Counted from the first letter of the stretch, positions 1-14,543 are shown. The stretch is 64,000 nucleotides of DNA from Pseudophaeomoniella oleicola (GCA_003868215.1 QWDQ01000002.1:496001-560000), one strand, 5' to 3'. Numbers and translations are program-made. Notes: generated from the letters alone by a model not told the origin.

Positions 1-168
1 TAAGAATAATGATCTTCGTCCCATCGGAATTGAAATCTTCCGTTTCACTATTGGTATGCCGCAATGAGTCTTGACTTGACTACCTACCCGAGAACCAACT
101 CTTGAAAGAACATCAACACTGTAATTGAATGGTCTCCATCTTGATCAGATAAATAAAGGAATACCATT

Positions 169-858
169 TCAACGCATGTCAAGTCTATATCCAACTCCAA
201 CTCCTTTCTTGCCATTTGGAAGTGAGTACGTTTCTTCCTCCATTCTTCTAAATCCCGAAGCCTCATACAAGGCGGTCGCGCTGTAGTTATCCTTCTCGAC
301 GAATATAATGCACACAGCCCTAGCTGCCTTACCCTCGATGTTCTTTTGTCCTGCCTGTATAGCTGCGTTGATTGCCCGTTTTCCTATACTCCGTCCACGA
401 ACCTCTGGGGCCACGTACACACCATTCATTGAGAAAAGTATCGTCTTCGAGGCATTGTGTGCTTCGAGGTTTTCAATGGTTTCATGGGGTTGCACATCAT
501 GGAAGAGTTTCCAGGGTGACTCTGCCGCTGTCGGATATAACCCGTCATATAACTTGGGTCCTAGAAGCACTACCAATGCTACCCACGAACGAACCAACGT
601 TGGGTCACTTTTTGGGCTTTCTTCGTCGTTGACTGACTTTTGAAGAGCAACAAATGATCGTGCCATGGGGTTCACTAGCCGGCCTTCCCACTCTTCTGCC
701 TTGAACTGAACTTCTGTCTCATAAGATGAGGCAAAAGCCTCTGGGTTGCTTCGAAGAGCATGAAGTCTGAGTTCACGTAATTTTAGCGCGTACGCTCGTA
801 ATTGGGCCTTGTCCTCGTATCTTTGGGGCAATTGAACAATCAAAACATCAGTAGCCAT
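169..858 (-). CDS. GNAT-family N-acetyltransferase
   Basis: Predicted 229-residue acetyltransferase of the GNAT fold, which moves an acetyl group from acetyl-CoA to an amine. The start chosen is the ATG at 858 (MATDVLIVQLP); the frame stays open upstream, but only to a GTG and through unconvincing sequence. The family signature is the motif-A segment GVYVAPEVRGRSIGKRA, where RGRSIG supplies the pyrophosphate-binding Q/RxxGxG/A loop, followed by a strand and helix (CIIFVEKDNYSATALYEASGFRR) typical of motif B. The length fits a single-domain GNAT. There is no intron and no signal peptide, so a cytosolic or nuclear protein is likely. The substrate cannot be read from sequence. It is divergently arranged with ARF1, about 0.8 kb apart. 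Confidence 0.8.
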   Translation of the reverse strand: MATDVLIVQLPQRYEDKAQLRAYALKLRELRLHALRSNPEAFASSYETEVQFKAEEWEGRLVNPMARSFVALQKSVNDEESPKSDPTLVRSWVALVVLLGPKLYDGLYPTAAESPWKLFHDVQPHETIENLEAHNASKTILFSMNGVYVAPEVRGRSIGKRAINAAIQAGQKNIEGKAARAVCIIFVEKDNYSATALYEASGFRRMEEETYSLPNGKKGVGVGYRLDMR

Positions 859-2404
<1,546 letters not shown>

Positions 2405-3299
2405 AGCATGTGCTGCGTATACGGGGCGTTGTACGATTATAAGCAATGCACCTTGAGATTTTGCTCCGTTTGGATCAACATTCTCTGTTTCACGTTCATG
2501 ACAATCGAGGCTCTTCGTGACAGTCTGTGGTTCAGTTTTGGTTCAAAACAATGCTTAAGGCTGTCATGTTGCACCGCCTCTTGATGCCTGAGATGCCTGA
2601 TGCAAATCATGGTGCTCGTATGTTTATCTACTGCAGCAAAGTTGATACTGGGGGTGTTATTTCATAATTTCCATCATACGGTTCCAGATGTATTTCCACA
2701 TGTCTAGCCGAAAGTCTGGTCTTGGAATGATCTTGAGCCACGAATAGAATTTGCAACCTCAATTATCGATTGTTGCTCCATTTGGGTCCTCGGAAGTTCC
2801 CTTCTCTTCCAAAAGCTGCTTGTCCAGATACTACGTAGTACATATGATACTTTGGTGGACCACCCATAATTTTCAAGCCAGTTACTGTAAATCAATGAGT
2901 GTAGCTTTGTAGCATAGAATCTTGAGACCTGTCCTTTGAAGAAAGGCATTGTGCTATGTTTTGTGGTGTCAATGCAGGCCGACCCACGTTGGGAAGTTGT
3001 GATAGCTGAGATCCTTGTGTTTCGTGGCATCCGCGGAAAGCTTCTTTGATCCGCCGCACAAGGGACAACACCAACTCCAACGAATGACGACAGGGACAGC
3101 GGTGTCATATAATTTCTGTTGAAGGCATCCGTTATCTCTGACTATTCTTGAATCCTTTAGTACTGTTCGATCAAGCAATGCTTTTGCGTTGCTGTGGTTG
3201 CATGGTCCGACTGATCTGACTCCGCATGCGCCGGTATCGACTTCTACCTTGACACCAAACATCTCTACAACATCTCATACTCGATTCTGAGCACAAGTC
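2405..3299. other. Intergenic: ARF1 3' flank and verprolin promoter
   Basis: No gene recognised. It holds the presumed ARF1 3' UTR and the upstream region of the verprolin gene, plus one perfect TACTACGTAGTA palindrome at 2829-2840. Open frames on the minus strand are short and show no family features. Confidence 0.5.
2829..2840. repeat. 12-bp palindrome TACTACGTAGTA, copy 1
   Basis: Perfect self-complementary 12-mer between ARF1 and the verprolin gene; the same 12-mer recurs at 24737, 53812 and 53949. Confidence 0.8.
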
Positions 3300-4874
3300 A
3301 TGCCTCCGCCTCCGCCACCCCCTCCTCCTCCCCCTCCACCGCCAGGGTTTGGAGGTGGTGCTCCTCCTCCCCCACCGCCGCCTCCAGGAGGCGCTCCAGG
3401 TCCTGGCCACCTCCCATCCAGACCTCCAAAAGCCGCCACGGCCGGCAGAGTAAGTCAAAGGGGTTTCGTGCCAGTAGGCCTTCACTGATCATCTACCTTG
3501 CAGGGGGCATTATTAAGTGACATCACTAAAGGGAGACCATTGAAGAAGGCCGTCACGAATGATCGATCAGCGCCACTTGTCGGAAAGGTCTCAAGTGATG
3601 CAGGACCACCCGTTGGAGGGGCGCCGCCAATACCTGGAATGGCGAAAGCACCCTCAGGACTTGCTCCGCCAGTTCCCGCTGGGCCAAATCGTTCACGAAG
3701 CCACAGCGAAGCGGATGGCACATCAATGGGAGCTGGTATGGCGGCAGCGCCGCAATTAGGAGGGTTGTTTGCAGGTGGCATGCCCAAGCTCAAGAAAAGG
3801 GGTGGCGGTATTGACACGGGAGCGGTGGGTGATGCCTCTTATCAATCAGATCCCGAAGCTCCAGCGAGGGTTCCCCCCAGACTACCATCAGCACCAGCTC
3901 CCAAGCCTCCTGGTCCACCATCAGTTACAGCGCCTCCGATCCCCGGGCTCCGACCATCACTACCTTCGGCAGAGACAGCGCCGAACCCGGTAGTAGCCCA
4001 TCTACGCAAGCCGCCTCCCAAACCTCTTTCTCGCCCGTCGTCTTCGGTATCGTTGTCAGGCTCCAAGCCTCCTCCACCGCCGATATCAAGTCGAAAACCA
4101 TCCACCCAAGCTCCGCCTCCCACAGCACCACCGCCACCACCTGTGCCATCTTCTGCCAGTCCTGCGCCACCGTCTGCACCACCCCCTCCACCTCTACCCA
4201 GCAGTGCAAGTCCAGCACGACCATCCGCTCCTCCTCCACCGCCTCTTCCAACTTCGAGAAGCCCTGCTGCCCCATCTCCACCACCGTCTTTACCTAGGAC
4301 GAGAAGTCCTGCACCTCCATTGGCACCTCCACCACCGTTGCTTCCGTCTTCGAGCAGCCAAGCACCGCCTGCTCCACCTCCGCCTCCTCCTTCTGCGCCC
4401 AGACTACCTACAACAAGGTCACCAGCTCCCCCGCCTCCTCCACCACCCCCTACCTCTCCACCCTCTGCAGCGCATGATTCGTCGGGAACATTAGCCATGC
4501 AAGCGGCACGTAACGCTTTTGGATCGTCTAGCTCTCCTTCATTCGCCCCTCCTCCACCACCAACCTCCCCTCCTTCAGCCCCGCCTCCACCTCCTGCTAC
4601 AATGCCATCCTCGCCGCAAACACGGCCTTCCTCGGCTTCTAATCCACCACAGCCACATCGGTCTCTTCTTGACCCTAGTGTATATACATTAAATGGAAGC
4701 TCACCCCTAAGCAGCCCAAACCGGCCTGGTGGATTCACCCCAATCGATGATCGAAGATGGAAGTTCCAGGATGAGCATCAACTACCTCCTCCCAGACAAT
4801 TTACAGGGTTCGTAAAGAGATATCGGGCTGGAAGAGGAAGCAGCGTGCCTCTCGATCTCGAGAGCCTATCTTAG
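3300..4874 (+). CDS. vrp1: Verprolin / WASP-interacting protein (WH2, proline-rich)
   Basis: Two exons (3300-3449 and 3504-4874; intron 54 nt) give 506 residues. The N terminus is a run of prolines (binds profilin and SH3 domains). The join creates a WH2 actin-binding motif at about residues 49-75 (GRGALLSDITKGRPLKKAVT; LLxxI and the LKK-type element are visible). The remainder is low complexity with many PPPPP and SxPAPP blocks, and the C terminus holds a conserved-looking segment (DRRWKFQDEHQLPPPRQFTG) resembling the WASP-binding end of WIP/verprolin. Such proteins stabilise WASP and promote Arp2/3-driven actin patches at endocytic sites and hyphal tips. The ATG is the one directly before the polyproline run. 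Opposite-strand glycine-rich frames are by-products of the CCN codons. Confidence 0.9.
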
Positions 4875-5545
4875 ATTTAGTATCCATAGGATCAATGAGC
4901 AATGCTGCCGCTGGTGTGAATGCCAATTCAATGTCAGCGAGAAGCATGGGGGAGGGGGAAGGGGAAAACCACCAAAAGACAATGACAATACCTAGACTTT
5001 ATACATATCTCATTATTTTATTCACTGTCCCCTAAGGTGGCTAACGATATTGAATCTACATGGCGGAATCCACGCCACTCTAGGAGGGCCTGTGCTGCCC
5101 AGGTTGCGAGCCCGCAGATGACTTGCATGGCGACCTCTTCCACACATAACGCATATATCTATAGTATATCTATACATATATATATATATATATAACATTC
5201 CACACATATCTACGACCTATCACTAGCCACTCATGTATACTCCAGTAGGACGAGATCGAAGTCAGTGAATCATATAGTAAAGGAACGGACTGTTGTAATC
5301 ACGTACGTTTTCTAGCAACGTATTGTCTATCGAGATATCCAAGCTTTGTCTGACTTTGTGTATCACTCGGCCCAGAAGAGCAGCGATGATGCCCTAAAGG
5401 CGGTCCATTCATGAACAAAATACTTGCATCAGGATCATCCAGGGACAAAGGACTCGTGTATACTACTAAGGTGCATTTGAAGACCTCGAAAGCCGTCTCC
5501 AAGAGGGTAGAGGCTGTATGTATGTGCATTTTTAGTTGCTGGTAA
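4875..5545. other. Intergenic with TA-rich microsatellite
   Basis: Verprolin 3' flank. An AT/TA simple repeat lies at about 5155-5193. Between about 5294 and 5520 there are short plus-strand stretches that read like coding sequence (for example CAA CGT ATT GTC TAT CGA onward) and could be upstream exons of the tentative gene that follows, but I could not join them consistently. Confidence 0.4.
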
Positions 5546-5623
5546 GCGAGTCAACGCTGGCGACAGAGACATTGGTCGACGTTGATAGCATACATCAATT
5601 GTCTTGGAACACTGGCTCCGTCC

Positions 5624-6133
5624 ATGATAATGTCACAGATCAGCTGGCAACGGGTTCTGGACCATTCCGGCTGTCGAGATATTATTCGAGTACCAGAGGA
5701 GACAGAGAAGGCATTGCCACTCAAATCTCATGGTGAGACGGCCTCTACGGCGACCCTGCATGTCGTCAGCGAGCACGGCTGTTGCTGACCCCAAGACAGA
5801 ATCCGAATTGGTAGCTGGTGTGAGGGAAGACGTTGCCGCAGTTCACGTGTCGGCTGAAAGGGCGTGTGATGGCAACATGGCTCTTGAGGACCTGCTTGGG
5901 AATCTCTTCGGCACGCTAGCACACTCGGGGTTTGAAAGCCTGCGTTTGCATACCAGGGAGATTCATGTACTCCTCCTATTCTGCTCACGCAACTAATGTT
6001 ACCGATCCGCGACGAACGCACATGATCTGATGTATACCTGGCACTCAAGGCCGGTGGCATGGGATATTCATGGGCTCGTAATGCAAAGATGCGGCTGAAG
6101 GTTGCAGATGTTGCCTTGCAGCACTTCACATGA
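5624..6133 (+). CDS. Tentative small multi-exon protein, function unknown
   Basis: Proposed exons 5624-5732, 5800-5966 and 6050-6133, giving 119 residues from the first in-frame ATG; the coding frame extends upstream to 5546 without one, so the true N terminus may lie in earlier exons. The first intron has a GTGAGA donor and a CTGAC branch just before ACAG; the second has a weaker GTACTC donor. Phases agree at both joins and no stop interrupts. The spliced text is ordinary soluble protein sequence (ESELVAGVREDVAAVHVSAE; NAKMRLKVADVALQHFT at the end), more protein-like than the Cys/His-rich frame on the other strand. I recognise no family. It may be a real orphan, a gene remnant or chance. Confidence 0.35.
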
Positions 6134-8094
6134 GCAGGCATCATGCAGAAAACCAATCTAAAGCATAACGACCATTGGATTCTTCGCATGTGTGTGGTAT
6201 TGTACGGCAAGATGCGGGACTGGACGCTGAACCGGAATTGGTCAAGAAAAGAGACATGATATGAAGAAGGCATCTGCATTTTCACCGTGGCATCATTGGC
6301 CGGTCTATCAGAATGGTGGGATGATTTGACAAATGGTGGCCTTTTCTTTGAAACACTTGCCTTGTCATTGACATCTAGACACGTATTGTCAGCCATGCCC
6401 AAAAATTCTTCGTCAACTCTTTGTCACCCCACCTGGTTTGCTTATTGTGTTGCTTTCCATCCGAAGGGTGATGAAGGTTGTAGGGAGGAACAGAGAAAAG
6501 AGAACGGCCAAGGAGGCCAATCGAACGCAGCTCAGGCCAGGGATCCCAAGGATCGCTCTGCCTAACGACCACTGCGCAGCCACTTTGGAGAGGGAAATCC
6601 AAAGTCATTTCTGCTCGTGTGGGAGTACCACGTAGTTTGTGTCACCTTCCAGACGCATTGCTGCCTGGATACATAGGATAGTAGAATCATGTTGATGGCT
6701 AGACTTTGCTATCGGAATCAGGACAGAGGAATGCACTGGCAAGATCGGGCCATTCTCAGCGCAGAGTTGTTCTTGAAATTCTTCCACAGCACGATCATCG
6801 TATCATTTGCTGGTTGCTACTGGATCGAATCATCATCTTGCGGCGATATATTACTTTGGAAGGTCCTATCGTAAGTTAGCATGGTGTCTACTACGTACTT
6901 ATCTTCATCCACACGATCTGCCGGCCCCGGTCCCCCAGAAAGATCATCGTTTACTTTTACTGTTTAGGCAAAGGCAAATGGGATAGCCTCCAGGCATGCT
7001 CTATCGTCCAAACCACCCGTCGAGCCGTAATCCTTCCATCTTCCAATTTGACCGTGCTTCTCTCTCTCCTCTTCAGAGCGAGTTCACGCTAATGCAGACT
7101 TCCATCCCCTGCCAACGCATCAGCCGTTTGAACAGAAAGTATGATTTTCATGTATCGCCATCCAGCCTCTCTTGCTTTGCCTCCAGAGCGAGCTCGAATG
7201 CTCTTCTTCAGTTGAGGGGAGAGCTGTAGAGGTTGCACAATTTGCTTCACTTGGCTACCATTCGACTCCTCCTCTTCAGCTGTCATCGTGCCATCGATCC
7301 ACAGCCTCTCGTTGCCATGGAGGGTTCCGCCTCACAGTAAACCGAGTTGACGGATCATGAAACAGAGATCGGTCATTCGGTGATGTCCTCAAATGTACAT
7401 AATAGATCGTGCATATGGAAGCTTGCATTCCTGTATTTGCATGGTCCATTTCGCGCATCAGTGCATATCGCTTTCCTTCACCCACGAATCGGGCCACCAA
7501 GCGAGTTTGGCGTGACGCCCGGTCAGTATGGAGGAACCGACAATAGCTCATGAAATGCCAGTCCACCTCCTCCACTCAGATAGCTCAGCCTTGTTCCACC
7601 TCCAACAGGCTCCAACAGGCTCCAACAGGCTCCAACAGGCTCCAACGTGCTGCTTACTCGTACCAATGCACATCATGAACTACATCACATCTTAACCGTC
7701 TCTTGTATCATCATCAAGGCAACCGTGGTCGACCGCTTACATACCCTGTCAAGGCAACCAAGTTCATGGTCCTCGAACTAATGCATGTTTCCCTATCTAA
7801 AGGAGTCGGCCCCCTCCTATCTTCCTAATGTCTTGTCCTCTAACCATGTTTCTTAATGACTCTTGACTCCTACCCCGCTACCTGCACTTCTCATATTTCA
7901 ATCTTTCTTGCCATTACTTTCTCACAACATCAGTTCTAGCTTCTTCGCCTTTCCACTACTGATACTTTCGTTGCTTCACTGTGAATCAAACGCCTTGTGA
8001 CAATCACCCAACTGAGAGAGTGTGTACATCACCGCTATTGGGTACGCAAGTTGACTCCTACTGAATCTCGCTGGCAATAACACAGCTGGGCGGA
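6134..8094. other. Intergenic: long upstream region of the 8.1-kb gene
   Basis: Nearly 2 kb without a recognisable gene. It includes a 10-bp tandem repeat at 7601-7646, a partial palindrome TACTACGTA at 6889-6897 and pyrimidine-rich leader-like sequence from about 7800. A small leader intron is possible at 8042-8085 (GTACGC...AACACAG), ending ten bases before the next ATG. Confidence 0.45.
7601..7646. repeat. 10-bp tandem repeat
   Basis: Four perfect copies of TCCAACAGGC head to tail, then a partial fifth (TCCAAC). Non-coding, upstream of the gene at 8095. Confidence 0.9.
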
Positions 8095-9909
8095 ATGGAT
8101 TACGACATTCCCATACCACCAGCTGAACCCTACCTTGTGGATGCGCGGCCAACGCCCCGTCGTCGAAATTCGAGACACCACACGGAATATGACCTGCCAA
8201 TCCAACAATTTGAGAACATGAGGCTCGCTGACGAGTCCCCAAGAGCGGGGAAGAAGAAGAAGAAAGAAGAGCAGTTCATCAAACCGATGGAAAAGCCAGC
8301 GACAGTTGTAGAGTATGAATGTTGGAGGTTCACCAAGCTAGACGGATGGGAGAAGGCTTCGCGTTTGCAGCTCGAGGCACCGCAAAAGGATTTGATGAAG
8401 ACAGTAAATTCCGAGAGAAAATCGAGAGGTTACACGTCCGTCCACTACAAGATGACGAGAATGAACGCGGCGAGAGCTCAACAGATCAACCGTCTGCTCG
8501 AAGACAAGAGGAGTGAGGATAACAACCCATATTACAAATGGTCTTGTGAGTACATCAACGCAAAACAGATCACCCGGAAGGGCGCCAACGGACGGCCGGT
8601 AAAAGAGGTTCCGGAAATGGATATCATCATCACCCGATCAGTTCAGGATGTCAAATCAACTAAAGACAAGTCAGGCAAGGCCATTATAGGCGAATTCATT
8701 GATATCACCAAAAAGCCTGACAAGAAGAAGCCCAAGGACAAGAACAAGCGGAAAGACACTGGCTGGCCGGACGACGGAAGAGATGATGATCACGTTGTCC
8801 AGGTTCTCAATGCGGATCAACCTGCGTTCCACGATGAGCAACCTATGATGGTTCCAGACGCACCACAACTTCCACGTTTTGCCAATGACCCCATGAATCA
8901 GGGACAGTATGTCCAGCAGCCGCTGGAGCAGCATCCTTTTCCTCATCAAGCATTCGAACAGCAACCGGTCAACCCGCAACCTCTTGATCACCAAGGTCTG
9001 CATAATCTAGCTTTTGATACAACATTCGAAAATCAGCACCTCAATGGCCAGCAGTTCAACGCGCAGCCACTGCACGAGTTTGGACAACCGATTTTTCCTC
9101 CCCCTGAAGCAGCCAATATTCAGACGGAACCGCAAGAGTTCCGTCGCGAACCTCGTCGGGAACATCGTCGTCAAACACAAGTATTCCAGAATGATAATAC
9201 AGTTCCGGAAGCTCCTCGCGCTCCTTCGAAGCACCGACGGAGGAGCAGCAGTCATCGCCGTCCACAGGCAATGCCGCTCGTCGATGACAATAACATGCAC
9301 CACATAGGTAACCTCAGACCGCGAGGGAATAGCACGACCTCGGGAAGCTCCATCTTTTCGCACCAAGATGTCGCCAGCTCTCAAACATCAGAAGGGATTG
9401 ATTTCGAGAAAGTCCACCCTATTTCACGCCGTGATAGTCTGAGCAGGGAGAATCCTAAACTGTATCGGGAACATCGCCGGCGACCATCTTACCCACGTTA
9501 CCGTGACGAAATTCGCGGATCAGGCGACATCCGAGGAGGCCCTGTCGACTATGTTGAGGTCATACCAGAGAGGAGCTACCCATCTGCTCGCCGCCCAATA
9601 ATGGACCGCCGCCGGAGTATTGCATACGAGCCAGCAGCTATTACCTATCATGATGACGCCCTTGTCTCCCCCAGCTCAGAACGAGGTTGGTCGCCAGGCG
9701 GTCTTTCTGATTGGGATGTCGAGGAGCTTGAACGAGAGCTCGATTACCGAAAGCGCCGGGATCTGCGGGATCAACGTGAATATGAATCCAATGAAAGACG
9801 GAAGCATGACCTCATCGATCTCATCGACCAGCTGGCCCGGAAGCCGGCCACTTACTACAGAGAGCCTCGCTATCGTCCTCGCCGGGGACGCTGGGAACGA
9901 GAATTCTGA
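8095..9909 (+). CDS. Large disordered basic protein, function unknown
   Basis: Single-exon frame of 604 residues from ATG at 8095. I do not recognise the family. Residues 1-50 contain two related motifs (DYDIPIPP and EYDLPIQQ); a lysine run AGKKKKKEEQ follows. Residues about 60-200 look ordered (VEYECWRFTKLDGWEKASR; YTSVHYKMTRMNAARAQQ; YYKWSCEYINAKQITRKG). A lysine-rich segment (DKKKPKDKNKRKD) may act as a nuclear signal. The middle is rich in Gln, His and Pro, and the C-terminal third is Arg-rich with clusters such as KHRRRSSSHRRP and ends in RYRPRRGRWEREF. Composition suggests an RNA- or chromatin-associated or scaffold protein, but that is inference only. No membrane segment or signal peptide is visible. 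Confidence 0.75.
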   Translation: MDYDIPIPPAEPYLVDARPTPRRRNSRHHTEYDLPIQQFENMRLADESPRAGKKKKKEEQFIKPMEKPATVVEYECWRFTKLDGWEKASRLQLEAPQKDLMKTVNSERKSRGYTSVHYKMTRMNAARAQQINRLLEDKRSEDNNPYYKWSCEYINAKQITRKGANGRPVKEVPEMDIIITRSVQDVKSTKDKSGKAIIGEFIDITKKPDKKKPKDKNKRKDTGWPDDGRDDDHVVQVLNADQPAFHDEQPMMVPDAPQLPRFANDPMNQGQYVQQPLEQHPFPHQAFEQQPVNPQPLDHQGLHNLAFDTTFENQHLNGQQFNAQPLHEFGQPIFPPPEAANIQTEPQEFRREPRREHRRQTQVFQNDNTVPEAPRAPSKHRRRSSSHRRPQAMPLVDDNNMHHIGNLRPRGNSTTSGSSIFSHQDVASSQTSEGIDFEKVHPISRRDSLSRENPKLYREHRRRPSYPRYRDEIRGSGDIRGGPVDYVEVIPERSYPSARRPIMDRRRSIAYEPAAITYHDDALVSPSSERGWSPGGLSDWDVEELERELDYRKRRDLRDQREYESNERRKHDLIDLIDQLARKPATYYREPRYRPRRGRWEREF

Positions 9910-10990
9910 ACGATAGTAGACTTGGAGCCAGCCCAATCTCGGTGTCATGGGAAATGACGGACCCCTTAGATATCGTTACTTTCCTTAGCGAATGTGTTTT
10001 CTTAACCGATGTTTGCTCACGCGAACGGAGAAGCACTCTTCAACAAATGTATTGATTCCCCTTTGTCTTCCGGGACGAAGTTGAGACCCATGTCTTAACG
10101 ATACCCGTGAATTGTTTTGTTTGGCGATATAGCAGCACCTTGAGGTGCAGGACATCTGATCCTCATTTGATACTTCCTGTGTCTTTATATTCTCTTAGGT
10201 ATCTCCGACGGTGTTCACTATACACCTCAACTGCTGGGAAAGCCTGTCAGAGTCGCTTCCCTTGGTGACATTGCACTCAGGTCCATGCTTACCCCGCGAT
10301 ACCACTGCTGTCGCTGCAAATCATGTATCATGACGGCAAGAAGATGGCAACATACAGAGAGAACACTATAGGTCCCCCTCCCAGCATATTTGTATGATGA
10401 GGTAGATGCTCGGTCGGCAAAATCTGCTTCAAACCAAACAGAACATTCTTATAAATATCGCGCGTGCTAGACCTTGCCATCGTGTACCTTTGTTCTGCAA
10501 TGTCAAGTGACACCAGGCTCATAGTTGATGTTTGGATGGCATTGTGGCCCCGCAATCAGTCCACCTTTTCCCGGCCCGATTCCCTTGTCATACGTTGATT
10601 ACTGTACTACGTTGTACATACAATTTGTACCTGCGAAAGTCACGTTTGCCCCTCACCCCGAAAGCTTTTCGTCACTGACCGAAAGAAAGACCGCATACAA
10701 AAAGGACAGCAACAAGACCGAATCCGACTCAAGAGAAAAATCTCCTCATTTTTATCATTCTAACGCACATTAAAAGAAAGAACAGGCCTCAAGAACCATA
10801 GCATTTGGTGAGTAATTGACAAGTATTTCTCGTTGTCGACCTTGGTTTGGTGTTTGTTGCTTATGAGGGGTAAATGGGCATTGGGTCCTTTCGAGCTCTT
10901 CGCTAACCGCAGTGGTTTCTCGATAGGTTCTCGATCATCTCAAAGAAGAAAACTTTTTTAAAGCAAGCAGGAATTAAAACAACCGTCAAG
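9910..10990. promoter_or_regulatory. Intergenic: TPI promoter and probable leader intron
   Basis: Upstream of the triosephosphate isomerase gene. A leader intron is likely from about 10810 (GTGAGT after GCATTTG) to 10926 (CTCGATAG), a common arrangement in highly expressed fungal glycolytic genes. No other coding sequence is seen. Confidence 0.45.
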
Positions 10991-12034
<1,044 letters not shown>

Positions 12035-14543
12035 GGAGCATATGAAACGATACCTGATGAGTGAAAAGGACTTTGTCCGTTGTACGGACAGCATTGGAAA
12101 TGCTAGCTTTGCAGCAAGAATCAGATTCACCTACCATACACTAGAACTATCCAATTTATTGCCTAGCTTCACATTCCACATTCGCTCTTGATAAGTATCT
12201 AGTAGATGTGCTCTAAGGGACTCTTCCTAAGCGATGAGAGCATGGAAAAGTTGCCATACTTTCTGCTTGCCATCGACCATGTAATTACAGTGGTAGTATG
12301 TTGAAGTATTCACCGTTCTCCGCGTCTACTACAATACATAACGACCAGACATTGCATGACAACTATTACGTAATGGCCAGGAGTTCTACAAATGCTGAGA
12401 TGCAGCAAGGCAATACGACTCGACCGTACTACGTATTAGTACCAAGCAGATGGGTATCCGCCGAACCATCAACCCAACAACGACAACATCCCCTGACCTG
12501 ATCTGTCCGTCTCGCGTCTGCTCCAAAGTGGAATCCTTATCCTTACCGATATGATGATCAACCCCCGGTTCGGTTGGCGATAACGGATTGAAATTGCTCT
12601 GGCTTGCTTCGCATCGAGATAATTACCTGGGAGATGAAGGACCAAAAAGGAGATAGATTGGCTTTACGGGATATTCCATCTTTCACGCAACCCCTGTACA
12701 GTTAATACTTGCAGGGTCTGGGTCTTTTGAGAGCGGAGTCTTGTGGGCAATACGGCCTCGACGGGTTCGACGGATAAAACTACTATGGTAATTGTGCAGC
12801 ACAAGGAGAGATGGTGCTTCTAACGTAGCACATGATCACGATGAGTTTATGAGATCCGGCGTTTCCCGCTTTTGCAGATTATAGGGACTAGTAGTTGCAG
12901 AGGTTCAATACGGACCTCGGGGCCTCCTTTTCGTTTACTACGTTAGAATGATCTTGAAAAGAGAGCTGATGTACGGGTAAGCTTAGTGATAGGCTCGCTA
13001 GGCTAGAATTGATGGCCATTGCTCTTCCCGTTGGTGGGTGGTGGGTGGCCGTCCAGGCTCCGAGTCCAATCTCCCGGCGTGCAGTGGACTCGAGGTACCT
13101 ATTAAACAATTTTAAAGTGTAGCCCGGTGATAGGTGGCTACCTGGATAGATACCTAAGTAGGCGCATAAAATCTCCTTAGCAGTTCGGCCGGATAAGAAG
13201 CGTCAATGTTGCACTGTACTTAGGAGTTACGTAGTAGAACTACCTCTGTCCAAGCTCCAGGCTAATGAAAGGGTAACCGTAATAAGTGCGAATTGCGTAG
13301 ACTCTCTAAGCTTGCCGAAGCAAACTCGGCCCCTAGAAAAATTCTGTTTGAAAAAGTTATCGTGACACAATGAAAAGGCCTTCCAACGCCAAGCAAAGAA
13401 GCAATAATGATAATACCATACAGAGAAATACAATGAGAGAGAAATACCAAGAGACTGACGCGAACTGCACAAGTCAATGGTGATTAATCTACGTGTCGCT
13501 CATATCAAATCCTTGCTTTTATTTTCCTTCAGCTCAAATACACATCCCTTCTTCCTATCTACTACCAGGCGACAGTGGTCGGAGACTGAAAGGAAGTGGA
13601 AGCGAGAACAGGACGACAAGGTCATATCGAGTGTTCTGGCCGGCTGCGGTAGGGTCTATGGAAATTCATTGATTGCAAGCGGTTCGCTGGACCGCGCATA
13701 ATTCGGCGCATAATTTCACCGCACAATTTCAGCCCCCAACAGCAACGCCTACATACCTCTTACCGCAAGCGACATATGTTGTAACCAAAAAAGGGCAACT
13801 GTCAGGAACAACCAACGCGGCGGTCCATATCCGAAGACTATCACCGGCTTCCGAATTGTTGCTACTCGTTTGTCCAATTCCTGAGATCCTGAAGCGGCAT
13901 CGTGACATCGCCTATACTCAAGTATCAGAGTTCGATAAGATAATATTGGCGAGCATTACTGTACCGTTACCATTTGATTACCTTACCATTGCCATACATC
14001 TCGATTACAGGGGTAACCTTTGCTTACCTACGCTGACTGACGCGGGACCCGACGGAATCTTCAACCACCGACGTTGCCGAACGTGCGGCAATTTAACTAA
14101 TTCGACCTCTATTTTCTCTCACTTTAACCCTTTCCCCTTACTCCCGGCCTTGCCCCCGTATTTTTCGCCATTCGAAACATTCTTCGAACTGCATATACGG
14201 GCCTGGAGATTCCAACTCTTCTACACCTCTGCGCCGTCAATCTCAGGTTGCAAGTCCTCGAATTGCAGTAACCTCAAGAAACCCAATTACGTCCTAACCA
14301 AACATTTGCTTTTGGCCAGCTCCTAAATCTCCGGTCAGCCGCAGCTTGACGTTTTGACTTGAGGGGACGCGCGCATTCGACGACTTGCGCCTACAACTAC
14401 GCCACATTGTCAGCCTCTTCCACGGTTGACGAAGGTCCTCGTTGACAGTCCCTATACTTGAAGAGCTTGGATTGCAAAGGAGCCGATTTGTTCGTGGTCG
14501 ATTTCGGGACCACCATTGACTGAAAGCATACATTCAGATTGCA
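12035..14543. other. Intergenic, 2.5 kb, no gene recognised
   Basis: TPI 3' flank and LCB2 upstream region. It holds scattered partial palindromes (TACTACGTA near 12427, TACGTAGTA near 13228) and pyrimidine-rich leader-like sequence from about 14050. A plus-strand open stretch at 13673-14326 lacks an ATG at its head and any family signature, and probably reflects the leader of the next gene. Confidence 0.5.

Noticed and set aside
3842-4738. 298-codon Gly-rich minus-strand frame
   Set aside because: Exact antisense of the proline-rich verprolin coding sequence; CCN codons read as GGN.
5728-6402. 224-codon minus-strand frame
   Set aside because: Cys/His/Met-rich with no family features; the plus strand gives a more convincing spliced reading over the same bases.
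13673-14326. 217-codon plus-strand frame before LCB2
   Set aside because: No ATG at its head, Thr/Leu/Pro-rich, pyrimidine-rich DNA typical of a leader.
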